From assembly GCA_015063885.1 (NCBI GenBank), contig SVTH01000013.1, positions 1 through 61,720 on the forward strand: 61,720 bases of DNA, in the 5' to 3' direction. A model generated the notes under the pieces. That model ran no database searches, had not been told where the DNA came from, and saw only the letters and a list, made by a program, of their open reading frames with translations. The stretch's first letter is position 1, and the number at the start of each line of letters is the position of its first letter. The DNA is from Oscillospiraceae bacterium (GTDB taxonomy: Bacteria > Bacillota > Clostridia > Oscillospirales > CAG-382). A program made the translations under genes and the position numbers. Positions 47,247-54,476 of this stretch are shown here, piece by piece.

Positions 47247-49346
47247 TTAGCCTTCAAAAGCGTCCAGAGCGTCTCTTCTGGAGAGGTTCAGTCTGCCCTT
47301 CTCGTCGATCTCGGTCACCATGACCTTGATCTGATCGCCGACGGAAACAACGTCTTCAACCTTAGCAACGCGCTTCTTATCCAGCTGAGAAATGTGCACC
47401 AGACCCTCCTTACCGGGAGCGATCTCAACGAATGCACCGAAGTTCATCAAGCGGGTAACGGTACCCAGGAAGATGGTGCCGGGCTCGGGATCTCTTGCAA
47501 TAGCGTCGATGATGGCAAGAGCGCGGTAACCGTCGTCCTTGTTCACAGCGGCGATGAAGATGGAGCCATCGTCCTCAATGTCGATCTTACAGTTGGTATC
47601 GGCGCAGATCTTCTGAATCACCTTACCGCCGGAACCGATGACCTCGCGGATCTTATCGGGATCGATCTTGGTGGTGATCATCTTGGGCGCGTACTTGGAA
47701 ACGTCCTCACGAGGAGCGGGCAACGTCTTCAGAATATACTCGTCGATGATATAGAAGCGACCCTTCTTGGTGGTCTCAAATGCGTTCTTGATGATCTCGG
47801 GAGTCAGACCGTCGATCTTCAGGTCCATCTGAATGGAGGTGATACCCTTCTTGGTACCTGCAACCTTGAAGTCCATGTCGCCGAAGAAGTCTTCCAGACC
47901 CTGGATGTCGATCATGGTCATCCAACGCTCGCCCTCGGTGATCAGACCGCAGGAGATACCTGCAACGGGAGCCTTGATCGGAACGCCTGCATCCATCAGC
48001 GCCAGGGTAGAACCGCAAACGGAAGCCTGGGAGGTGGAGCCGTTGGAGGAGATGACCTCGGATACGCAGCGGATGGCGTAGGGGAATTCCTCAACGGAGG
48101 GAAGCACGGGGAGCAGAGAACGCTCTGCCAAAGCACCGTGACCGATCTCACGTCTGCCGGCACCGCGGGAGGACTTCGCTTCGCCTACGGAGAAGCCGGG
48201 CATATTGTAGTGGTGCATATAACGCTTGGTCTCTTCCACATCGATGCCGTCCAGCAGCTGAACCTCGCTCATGGGAGCCAGGGTGCAGGTGGTCAGAACC
48301 TGGGTCTGACCGCGGGTGAACATACCGGAGCCGTGTACACGGGGCAGGAGAGAAACCTCTGCGTTCAAGGGACGGATCTGATCCATACGTCTGCCGTCCA
48401 CACGCTTCTGCTCGGTGAGCAGCCAGTTACGGACGATCTTCTTCTGGAGCTTGTAGAGACACTCGTTGATCATGGGCTTGCTTTCGGGATATTCTTCCTC
48501 AAGAGCCTCGTAGACCTTCTGATAAATGGGCTGGAGTCTTGCGTCGCGCACCTTCTTGTCGTCGGTGTTCAGAGCCTCCATCACTTCCTCAGCCACCATA
48601 GCCTCGATCTTGTCGAACATATCGTGGTCTACTTCGCAGGAAGCGTATTCAAACTTGGGCTTGCCGATCTCGGCGCGGATGGACTCGATGAATGCCACCA
48701 GACCCTTGATCTCCTCGTGAGCCTGCATGATGGCGTCGAACATCACCTGGTCGTCTACCTCGTTGGCGCCTGCCTCGATCATAACAACCTTCTTAGCGGA
48801 GCCTGCAACGGTCAGCTGCAGATCGCTGTTGGCACGCTGTGCCTCGGTGGGGTTGATGATGATCTCACCGTCAACCAGACCTACGAACACGCCTGCGATG
48901 GGGCCGTTCCACGGAATATCGGAGATGGTGAGAGCCAGGGATGCGCCGAACATAGCGGCGATCTCGGGAGAGCAGTCCTGATCCACGGACATAACGGTCA
49001 GGGACAGAACGATATCGTTGCGGAGATCCTTGGGGAACAGGGGACGGATGGGACGGTCGATGACGCGGGAGGAAAGGATGGCGTGCTCGGTGGGTCTGCC
49101 CTCGCGGCGGTTCCAGCTGCCGGGGATGCGGCCTACGGAGTACAGCTTTTCCTCATAGTCTACTGCCAGAGGCAGGAAGTCGATGCCGTCTCTGGGAGTT
49201 GCGGAAGCGGTTGCGGTACAAAGTACTGCGGTCTCGCCGTAACGGACCAAGCAGGAGCCGTTGGCAAGCTGAGCCATCTTACCGGTCTCGATGACCAGAG
49301 GTCTGCCGGCAAGGGTGTACTCGAATTTTTTGAACTGTTCAAACAT
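47247..49346 (-). CDS. pnp: Polyribonucleotide nucleotidyltransferase (PNPase)
   Basis: This is a phosphorolytic 3'-5' exoribonuclease of RNA decay. Two RNase PH domains (about 10-140 and 320-540) flank the alpha-helical linker. The second contains GRREIGHGALAERSLLPVLP and KVAGTKKGITSIQMDLKIDGL. A KH domain (about 555-615: IREVIGSGGKVIQKICADTNCKIDIEDDGS) and an S1 domain (about 625-695: GTVTRLMNFGAFVEIAPGKEGLVHISQL) follow. At 699 aa it is full length. It is downstream of rpsO as in most bacteria, with a 180-nt structured spacer. Confidence 0.98.
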   Translation of the reverse strand: MFEQFKKFEYTLAGRPLVIETGKMAQLANGSCLVRYGETAVLCTATASATPRDGIDFLPLAVDYEEKLYSVGRIPGSWNRREGRPTEHAILSSRVIDRPIRPLFPKDLRNDIVLSLTVMSVDQDCSPEIAAMFGASLALTISDIPWNGPIAGVFVGLVDGEIIINPTEAQRANSDLQLTVAGSAKKVVMIEAGANEVDDQVMFDAIMQAHEEIKGLVAFIESIRAEIGKPKFEYASCEVDHDMFDKIEAMVAEEVMEALNTDDKKVRDARLQPIYQKVYEALEEEYPESKPMINECLYKLQKKIVRNWLLTEQKRVDGRRMDQIRPLNAEVSLLPRVHGSGMFTRGQTQVLTTCTLAPMSEVQLLDGIDVEETKRYMHHYNMPGFSVGEAKSSRGAGRREIGHGALAERSLLPVLPSVEEFPYAIRCVSEVISSNGSTSQASVCGSTLALMDAGVPIKAPVAGISCGLITEGERWMTMIDIQGLEDFFGDMDFKVAGTKKGITSIQMDLKIDGLTPEIIKNAFETTKKGRFYIIDEYILKTLPAPREDVSKYAPKMITTKIDPDKIREVIGSGGKVIQKICADTNCKIDIEDDGSIFIAAVNKDDGYRALAIIDAIARDPEPGTIFLGTVTRLMNFGAFVEIAPGKEGLVHISQLDKKRVAKVEDVVSVGDQIKVMVTEIDEKGRLNLSRRDALDAFEG

Positions 49347-49400
49347 CTTTTGCGTTTCCTTTCTGAATTTGTTTTAGGTGCCGCAAGCGAAGTTTAACAC

Positions 49401-49441
49401 TTAGATACGCTTCCGAAGAAAGTCTTCGGGAAAATATCTAA
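49401..49441 (-). promoter_or_regulatory. Two-tier hairpin upstream of pnp
   Basis: TTAGATA (49401-49407) pairs with TATCTAA (49435-49441) and, inside, CCGAAGA (49413-49419) pairs with TCTTCGG (49423-49429). The position just ahead of pnp resembles RNase III-processed pnp leaders. Confidence 0.6.
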
Positions 49442-49450
49442 ATGATAAAC

Positions 49451-49508
49451 CGGCTCACGGGCGTATACGGTGTAACGCAGGCAACACGTTTTGAGCCGCA
49501 TTGCCTGC
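49451..49508 (-). promoter_or_regulatory. Interleaved complementary segments in the rpsO-pnp spacer
   Basis: CGGCTCA (49451-49457) can pair with TGAGCCG (49492-49498) and GCAGGCAA (49477-49484) with TTGCCTGC (49501-49508). The pairs are interleaved, so they form either a pseudoknot or two alternative structures. Confidence 0.6.
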
Positions 49509-49526
49509 ATCACGTTGCTTGGGGGA

Positions 49527-49793
49527 TTACTTTCTCAGACCAAGGCTCTCAATGATCGCACGGTAACGATTGATGTCCTTCTTCTGCAGATAGCTGAGGA
49601 ACTTCTTTCTCTTGCTGACCATCATGTGCAGACCTCTTCTAGAATGGTTATCCTTGGGGTTTGCCTTCAGATGCTCGGTGAGCTGCTTGATTCTGGTGGT
49701 CAGAATCGCGATCTGCACCTCTGCGGAACCGGTGTCGCCTTCGTGTACAGCATAATCCTTAATGATCTGCTGCTTCTCATCCTTCAAAAGCAT
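49527..49793 (-). CDS. rpsO: 30S ribosomal protein S15
   Basis: The protein binds the central domain of 16S rRNA during 30S assembly. The 88-aa sequence shows [52 protein letters not shown] and ends in [12 protein letters not shown], all standard for S15. Start ATG 49793 has GGAGGTG upstream. It is followed by pnp. The 5' leader has self-complementary segments that could allow S15 feedback control. Confidence 0.98.
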   Translation of the reverse strand: MLLKDEKQQIIKDYAVHEGDTGSAEVQIAILTTRIKQLTEHLKANPKDNHSRRGLHMMVSKRKKFLSYLQKKDINRYRAIIESLGLRK

Positions 49794-49835
49794 GTGTGTT
49801 CACCTCCGTAAAAATAATATAGATAAGCCGAGCGG

Positions 49836-49920
49836 GAGGTCCGGTGAACGGATGGGGAACCCCAAAATGCCTCGGACCCAGCCTATCTGGTTTTGAATAA
49901 ACGGACCTCAAAATCCGTTC
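49836..49920 (-). promoter_or_regulatory. rpsO leader with two interleaved 8-bp complementarities
   Basis: GAGGTCCG (49836-49843) is complementary to CGGACCTC (49902-49909) and GAACGGAT (49846-49853) to ATCCGTTC (49913-49920), in the order A-B-A'-B'. A further GGTCCG/CGGACC option (49838-49843 with 49873-49878) and a GGGGAACCCC palindrome (49854-49863) lie inside. The predicted transcript start is near 49919, so one arm forms the very 5' end of the mRNA. Confidence 0.7.
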
Positions 49921-49925
49921 GGGGT

Positions 49926-49954
49926 AGTATAACATATTCTTCCCGATTTGTAAA
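49926..49954 (-). promoter_or_regulatory. Promoter of rpsO-pnp
   Basis: On the minus strand TTTACA (49954-49949), 17 nt, TATACT (49931-49926). Confidence 0.8.
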
Positions 49955-50098
49955 GAGGGTTTTGAAATTTTCTCGCAAAAATTTATTTTGCTTGAAAACA
50001 CTTCTTGAAGAGGGCGCATTTTGTCGCTTTTGAGGAGAACGGCGGGGATGTTGGCGGAAAATTTCGGCCGTTCTTTTCCAATAAATCCCGAAACCCCC

Positions 50099-50127
50099 TT
50101 GCCAAACGGAAATATTTGTGATATAAT
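50099..50127 (+). promoter_or_regulatory. Promoter of the glycogen locus
   Basis: TTGCCA (50099-50104), 17 nt, TATAAT (50122-50127). Transcription would begin near 50134. Confidence 0.8.
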
Positions 50128-50135
50128 TCTTCCGT

Positions 50136-50149
50136 ATAGGTATACCTAT
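50136..50149. promoter_or_regulatory. 14-bp perfect palindrome at the glycogen-locus start site
   Basis: ATAGGTATACCTAT sits right at or just after the predicted transcription start, the usual place for a repressor operator. No cognate regulator gene is adjacent. Confidence 0.55.
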
Positions 50150-50179
50150 GCAATCTTTTTGGGAGGTTTGCGACCCGAA

Positions 50180-50359
50180 GTGAAAAGTGACAAACTTTAC
50201 GACCGTCTCACCCAGCTCATCGGCATTGCCGTTTTGGTGGGTCTGACCTTGGCGCTGTTGTTCGCCTTCCGTGGGGAATTGCTTCCCTACCAGGAGGATG
50301 GCGACGTCTTCGGCACCGTGTATCTGAGCCAACCGGAAGAGGCGTCTTCCGAAGAATAA
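50180..50359 (+). CDS. Small membrane protein preceding glgC (59 aa)
   Basis: The start is probably GTG 50180 ([14 protein letters not shown] follows), with GGGAGG 13 nt upstream, and lies about 46 nt after the predicted transcription start. A single hydrophobic helix (about 11-29) precedes an acidic tail ending PEEASSEE. No family is recognised. The longer upstream open frame would start before the promoter and is not used. glgC starts 25 nt downstream, so the protein is probably part of the glycogen operon. Confidence 0.6.
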   Translation: MKSDKLYDRLTQLIGIAVLVGLTLALLFAFRGELLPYQEDGDVFGTVYLSQPEEASSEE

Positions 50360-50384
50360 AACAAAAAAACGAAAGGGAATCACC

Positions 50385-51602
50385 ATGGCAAAAAAGAAAG
50401 AAACTGTGGCCATGCTGCTTGCCGGCGGACAAGGCAGCAGACTGTATCTTCTCACCGAGCGCATTGCGAAGCCCGCCGTGAACTTCGGCGGTAAATACCG
50501 CATCATTGATTTTCCTCTTTCCAACTGTGTCAACTCCGGGATCGACGCAGTGGGCGTGCTGACCCAGTATCAGCCCCTGAAGCTGAACGAGTACATCGGC
50601 AACGGACAACCCTGGGATCTGGACCGCACCTACGGCGGCGCCATGACCCTGCCGCCCTACCAGGCGATGAACCGCTCCGAGTGGTATAAGGGCACCGCCA
50701 ACGCCATTTATCAGAACCTGCACTTTATCGATAAGTTCGACCCCGATTACGTAGTCGTTCTTTCCGGCGACCACATCTACCGCATGGACTATTCCAAGAT
50801 GGTGGATTTCCATAAGGCAAACAAGGCGGATTGCACCATTGCCGTCTTCGACGTGCCTCTGGAGGAGGCAAGCCGTTTCGGTATCATGAGCAGCGATGCC
50901 GAAGGCAGAATTACCGAGTTTGCCGAGAAGCCCAAGGAACCCAAGAGCACCCAGGCGTCCATGGGCGTCTACGTGTTCTCCAAGGATAAACTGTATTCCT
51001 ACCTCATCGAGGACGAGGCAAACCCCGAGTCCTCCAACGACTTCGGTAAGAATATCATCCCCGCCATGTTGAACAACGGCGAGCGTCTGTTTGCTTACCG
51101 CTTCGAGGGCTATTGGAAGGACGTTGGTACCATCCAGAGCCTTTGGGAGGCCAATATGGACCTGCTGGGCGAGAACCCCGCATTGTCCCTCCAGTCCGCT
51201 TGGCGTATCTATTCCCGTAACGAAGCCCGTCCTCCCCAGTTTATCGGCGCAGGCGGCTCCGTGAAGAATTCCGTGATCACCGAGGGCTGCGAGATCTACG
51301 GCACCGTGATCAACAGCGTCCTGTCTCCCGGCGTGGTAGTTGGCAGAAACGCCGTGGTAAGAGACAGCGTGATCTTTGACGACGTCACCATCGGCGAGGG
51401 TGCCGAGGTGAACTATACCGTGATGGACAGCAACACCGTCATCGGTGAAAACGCCACCGTGGGCAAGCCTATCGGCGAATCCGCAGGCATCACCCTGGTG
51501 GGCGGATGGCTGAACATTCCCGCAGGGGCAAATATCCCCGATAATATCCGCTTCGGCAAAAACGAGCTGGAAGCGATGATGCAGAAGGAGGAGACCGTAT
51601 GA
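50385..51602 (+). CDS. glgC: Glucose-1-phosphate adenylyltransferase
   Basis: The enzyme makes ADP-glucose, the committed donor for bacterial glycogen. [39 protein letters not shown] (about 6-44) holds the nucleotide-binding loop. [13 protein letters not shown] is the Asp-containing metal site, and [22 protein letters not shown] leads to a C-terminal left-handed beta-helix. At 405 aa it is full length. The downstream GlgD gene overlaps by 4 nt; together they form a heteromeric enzyme as in Bacillus. Confidence 0.97.
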   Translation: MAKKKETVAMLLAGGQGSRLYLLTERIAKPAVNFGGKYRIIDFPLSNCVNSGIDAVGVLTQYQPLKLNEYIGNGQPWDLDRTYGGAMTLPPYQAMNRSEWYKGTANAIYQNLHFIDKFDPDYVVVLSGDHIYRMDYSKMVDFHKANKADCTIAVFDVPLEEASRFGIMSSDAEGRITEFAEKPKEPKSTQASMGVYVFSKDKLYSYLIEDEANPESSNDFGKNIIPAMLNNGERLFAYRFEGYWKDVGTIQSLWEANMDLLGENPALSLQSAWRIYSRNEARPPQFIGAGGSVKNSVITEGCEIYGTVINSVLSPGVVVGRNAVVRDSVIFDDVTIGEGAEVNYTVMDSNTVIGENATVGKPIGESAGITLVGGWLNIPAGANIPDNIRFGKNELEAMMQKEETV

Positions 51603-52723
51603 GTGCAGTTGCCATTCTGTTTGCAGGCTTAAACGAACGCCGCGTTCCCGAGCTCACCGAGGACCGCACCATGGCATCCGTTCCCTTTGGATGCCGTTAC
51701 CGTCTCATCGACTTTACCCTTTCCAACGTGGTCAACGCAGGCATCACCAAGGTGGGCGTGCTGACCCATTATAACTACCAGTCCCTGATGGATCACCTGG
51801 GCACCGGTAAGGATTGGGACCTTGCCCGCAGAAACGGCGGTATCAAGATCCTGCCTCCCTTTATCACCGCCTTCGCCAACAGAGGGAACACGCTGTTCGC
51901 CTCCCGTCTGGAAGCGTTGATCAGCGCCCGCCAGTTCATCAGCGAATGCACCGAGGACGAGGTCCTTCTGTGCGACTGCGACCTGATCTGCAATCTGGAT
52001 CTTTCCGAGATGCTCCGCGCCCATAAGGAAAGCGGCGCCGTGGCCACCGTTGCGGTGAAGAAGAGCCACGTGGACGATCTGTCCGATATCAGCATCGTCA
52101 ATTCCGACGACACCGGCAGGATCCTCAACGTTACCAATTTTAACGACAATACCCCCGGGGAAAAGGACGTTCAGATCCACATCATGGTAATGAACCGCCA
52201 GTTCCTTCTCTCCCAGCTCACCGAAGCCTTGGCCCACGGCTATTCCAGCATCGCCAAGGATATCCTCACCAGAGGTGCCACCGCCAATAACTTCCGCATC
52301 TTCCGTTACGAGGGCTATTGCGAGACGGTACATAACCTTTCCGAGTATTACCGCCGCAATATGGATCTGCTCACCTCCGAGACCCAGGACGCGCTGTTCC
52401 GTCAGAAGAACCGCCCCGTGCTCACCAAGGTGCAGAACTCCGCTCCCACGGTATATACCGAGAGCTCCATGGTGAAGAACTCCATGATCGCCGACGGCTG
52501 CGTCATCGAAGGCATCGTGGAAAACTCCATCATCTTCCGTGGCGTCCACGTAGGGAAGAACACCAGCGTGGAAAACTGTATCCTGATGCAGGATACCTAC
52601 GTTGGCAACAACGTATACATGAACTGTGTGGTCACCGATAAGGGCGTCACCATCCGCGACGGCAGAGTGCTGTCCGGCCACGAGAGCCGTCCCTTCTATA
52701 TCGAGAAATCCACCGAAGTTTGA
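51599..52723 (+). CDS. glgD: GlgD, regulatory-type glucose-1-phosphate adenylyltransferase subunit
   Basis: This homolog of GlgC is 374 aa long. [36 protein letters not shown] replaces the GGQGSRL loop with GLNERRV, so the nucleotide-binding site is altered, which is the hallmark of GlgD. The C-terminal part again reads as beta-helix repeats. It is translationally coupled to glgC (4-nt overlap) and is thought to modulate GlgC activity and allostery. Confidence 0.95.
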   Translation: MSAVAILFAGLNERRVPELTEDRTMASVPFGCRYRLIDFTLSNVVNAGITKVGVLTHYNYQSLMDHLGTGKDWDLARRNGGIKILPPFITAFANRGNTLFASRLEALISARQFISECTEDEVLLCDCDLICNLDLSEMLRAHKESGAVATVAVKKSHVDDLSDISIVNSDDTGRILNVTNFNDNTPGEKDVQIHIMVMNRQFLLSQLTEALAHGYSSIAKDILTRGATANNFRIFRYEGYCETVHNLSEYYRRNMDLLTSETQDALFRQKNRPVLTKVQNSAPTVYTESSMVKNSMIADGCVIEGIVENSIIFRGVHVGKNTSVENCILMQDTYVGNNVYMNCVVTDKGVTIRDGRVLSGHESRPFYIEKSTEV

Positions 52724-52748
52724 TCTCTTCAGATTGGAGTAACGTTTT

Positions 52749-54170
52749 ATGAAGATCTTATACGTAGCATCGGAGTCTACCCCCTTTGCCGCCTCCGGCG
52801 GACTTGCCGACGTCATCGGCTCTCTCCCCGCAGCACTGAAAAAGCAGAACCCCGGGGACGATATCCGTGTGATCATGCCCCTTTACGGCACCATGGACGC
52901 CGCCTGGAGAGAGAAGCTCACCTTCCTGACCAGCCGCAACGTCACCTTGAACTGGAGAAGCCAGTATTGCGGCGTGTTCTCCGCGGTGTATCAGAATGTC
53001 ACCTATTACTTCTTAGATAACGAATATTACTTCAAGCGCGGCTCCCTGTACGGCGAGTTTGACGACGGCGAGCGTTTTGCCTTCTTCTGCCGTGCCGTGG
53101 TGGATCTGTTGCCCGACCTGGATTTCTTCCCGGACGTGCTCCACGCTCACGACTGGCAGGCCGCCCTTGCGGTGATCTATCTGAAACGCAAGTACGGCTA
53201 TATGGAGGGCTACTCCAACATCCGTACGGTGTTCACCATCCATAACATCCAGTACCAGGGCAAATTCGGCCTGGATTCCTTGGCCGACGTGTTTGACCTG
53301 ATGCCCTCCGATCACGAGATCGTTGAGTACGGCGGCTGTATCAACCTGATGAAGGGCGCCATCATCTGCGCCGATAAGGTGACCACCGTCAGCCCCACCT
53401 ACGCCAAGGAGATCCTGAGCCCCAAATTCTCTCACGGGCTGGATCCCATCCTGAAGATGTTCGAGGGCAAGCTTTCCGGCATCCTCAACGGTATCGATAA
53501 GGACTATTACAGCCCCTCCAAGAACAAGGAGCTCCCCGCATCCTTCCATGTGAACAAGATGGCGGGCAAGGCTGTTTGTAAGGAAGCACTGCAGAAGTCC
53601 GTGGGTCTCCCCGCAGATCCCGATAAGCCCGTGGTGGCAATGATCACCCGCTTGGTGGATTCCAAGGGCTTGGATCTTCTCACCCTGGCGGCAGACGATT
53701 TGTTGCAGGAGAACGTCCAGCTCATCCTGTTGGGCAAGGGCGACTTCTACTATGAGGATTACTTCTGGCATCTGGCAGAGCGCTATCCCGACAATTGCCG
53801 CGTACTGCTGCGCTTCGACCAGACCTTGGCCAAGCAGATCTACGCAGGCGCGGATATCTTCCTCATGCCCTCCCGTACCGAGCCCTGCGGCTTGGCACAG
53901 ATGATCTGCTCCCGCTACGGCACCGTTCCCGTGATCCACGAGACCGGCGGCTTGTACGACAGCATCAAGGATGCAGGCTGTGAAGGCGGCGGCAACGGCT
54001 TTACCTTCGCTTCCTACAGCGCTTGGGATATGCTGTGCGCTCTTCGGAACGCTTTGAACTGCTACGCCGACAAGGCGGCTTGGAAGAAGCTGGTGCGCCG
54101 CGTTATGCTCACCGACTTCTCTTGGGACATCTCTGCGGGCAAGTACGCAGACCTGTACCGTTCCCTTTAA
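52749..54170 (+). CDS. glgA: Glycogen synthase
   Basis: This GT5 glycosyltransferase extends alpha-1,4-glucan with ADP-glucose. The N-terminus MKILYVASESTPFAASGGLADVIGSLP contains the substrate-binding GGLADV loop. Later motifs are LHAHDWQAAL, VFTIHNIQYQG, ITRLVDSKGLDLL and MPSRTEPCGLAQMICSRYGTVPVIHETGGL, the last holding the acidic and GG active-site residues. At 473 aa it is full length. No branching enzyme (GlgB) is in the window. Confidence 0.97.
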   Translation: MKILYVASESTPFAASGGLADVIGSLPAALKKQNPGDDIRVIMPLYGTMDAAWREKLTFLTSRNVTLNWRSQYCGVFSAVYQNVTYYFLDNEYYFKRGSLYGEFDDGERFAFFCRAVVDLLPDLDFFPDVLHAHDWQAALAVIYLKRKYGYMEGYSNIRTVFTIHNIQYQGKFGLDSLADVFDLMPSDHEIVEYGGCINLMKGAIICADKVTTVSPTYAKEILSPKFSHGLDPILKMFEGKLSGILNGIDKDYYSPSKNKELPASFHVNKMAGKAVCKEALQKSVGLPADPDKPVVAMITRLVDSKGLDLLTLAADDLLQENVQLILLGKGDFYYEDYFWHLAERYPDNCRVLLRFDQTLAKQIYAGADIFLMPSRTEPCGLAQMICSRYGTVPVIHETGGLYDSIKDAGCEGGGNGFTFASYSAWDMLCALRNALNCYADKAAWKKLVRRVMLTDFSWDISAGKYADLYRSL

Positions 54171-54194
54171 TTTCTTTTCATTCAAAATGAATGA

Positions 54195-54220
54195 ACGGGG
54201 GAGAGATCCTTCTCCCCCGT
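54195..54220 (+). terminator. Hairpin after glgA
   Basis: A 10-bp perfect stem ACGGGGGAGA/TCTCCCCCGT (54195-54204 with 54211-54220). Ts follow only after ACCCC, so termination may be partial and some readthrough into glgP is likely. Confidence 0.6.
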
Positions 54221-54262
54221 ACCCCTTTATTTTCGCTTAAAACCGTAGGTTGTCATCAGAAA

Positions 54263-54275
54263 GGGGCTCTGCCCC
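54263..54275. repeat. GGGGC/GCCCC hairpin in the glgA-glgP spacer
   Basis: A 5-bp hairpin with a TCT loop; part of the 306-nt spacer between glgA and glgP, in which no gene is seen. Confidence 0.6.
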
Positions 54276-54314
54276 GCACCGTCCTGTGTGCTCCCTGCCA
54301 AGGGTGGACCCCCA

Positions 54315-54399
54315 AAAACTTTTCTTTTTTATTCAGAGGGAAAAGTTTTCGCGGAGGGAGCGCGAGGGAGGCGCCTTTTTCAAAAGGAACCTCTCTCGC
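54315..54399 (-). repeat. Dispersed hairpin element, copy 5
   Basis: On the minus strand a 10-bp hairpin with one G·T (54399-54390 with 54371-54362) encloses an inner CCTTTT/AAAAGG (54387-54382 with 54379-54374). It is followed by CTCCGCGAAAACTTTTC and a GAAAAGTTTT/AAAACTTTTC pair (54340-54349, 54315-54324). The order matches copy 1 at 8225-8298, which reads CTCCAAAAAACTTTTC after its hairpin. Confidence 0.7.
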
Positions 54400-54476
54400 A
54401 AGAGCAACGGCTATATCGTCCTGCGGATTAAGAATATATTTTAATTTTTAAGAAACATCTTGGAGAAACCATTACC

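Noticed and set aside
47238..49397. + strand 719-codon open frame over pnp
   Set aside because: It is an antisense shadow created by codon bias in pnp, with no domain and no plausible start region.
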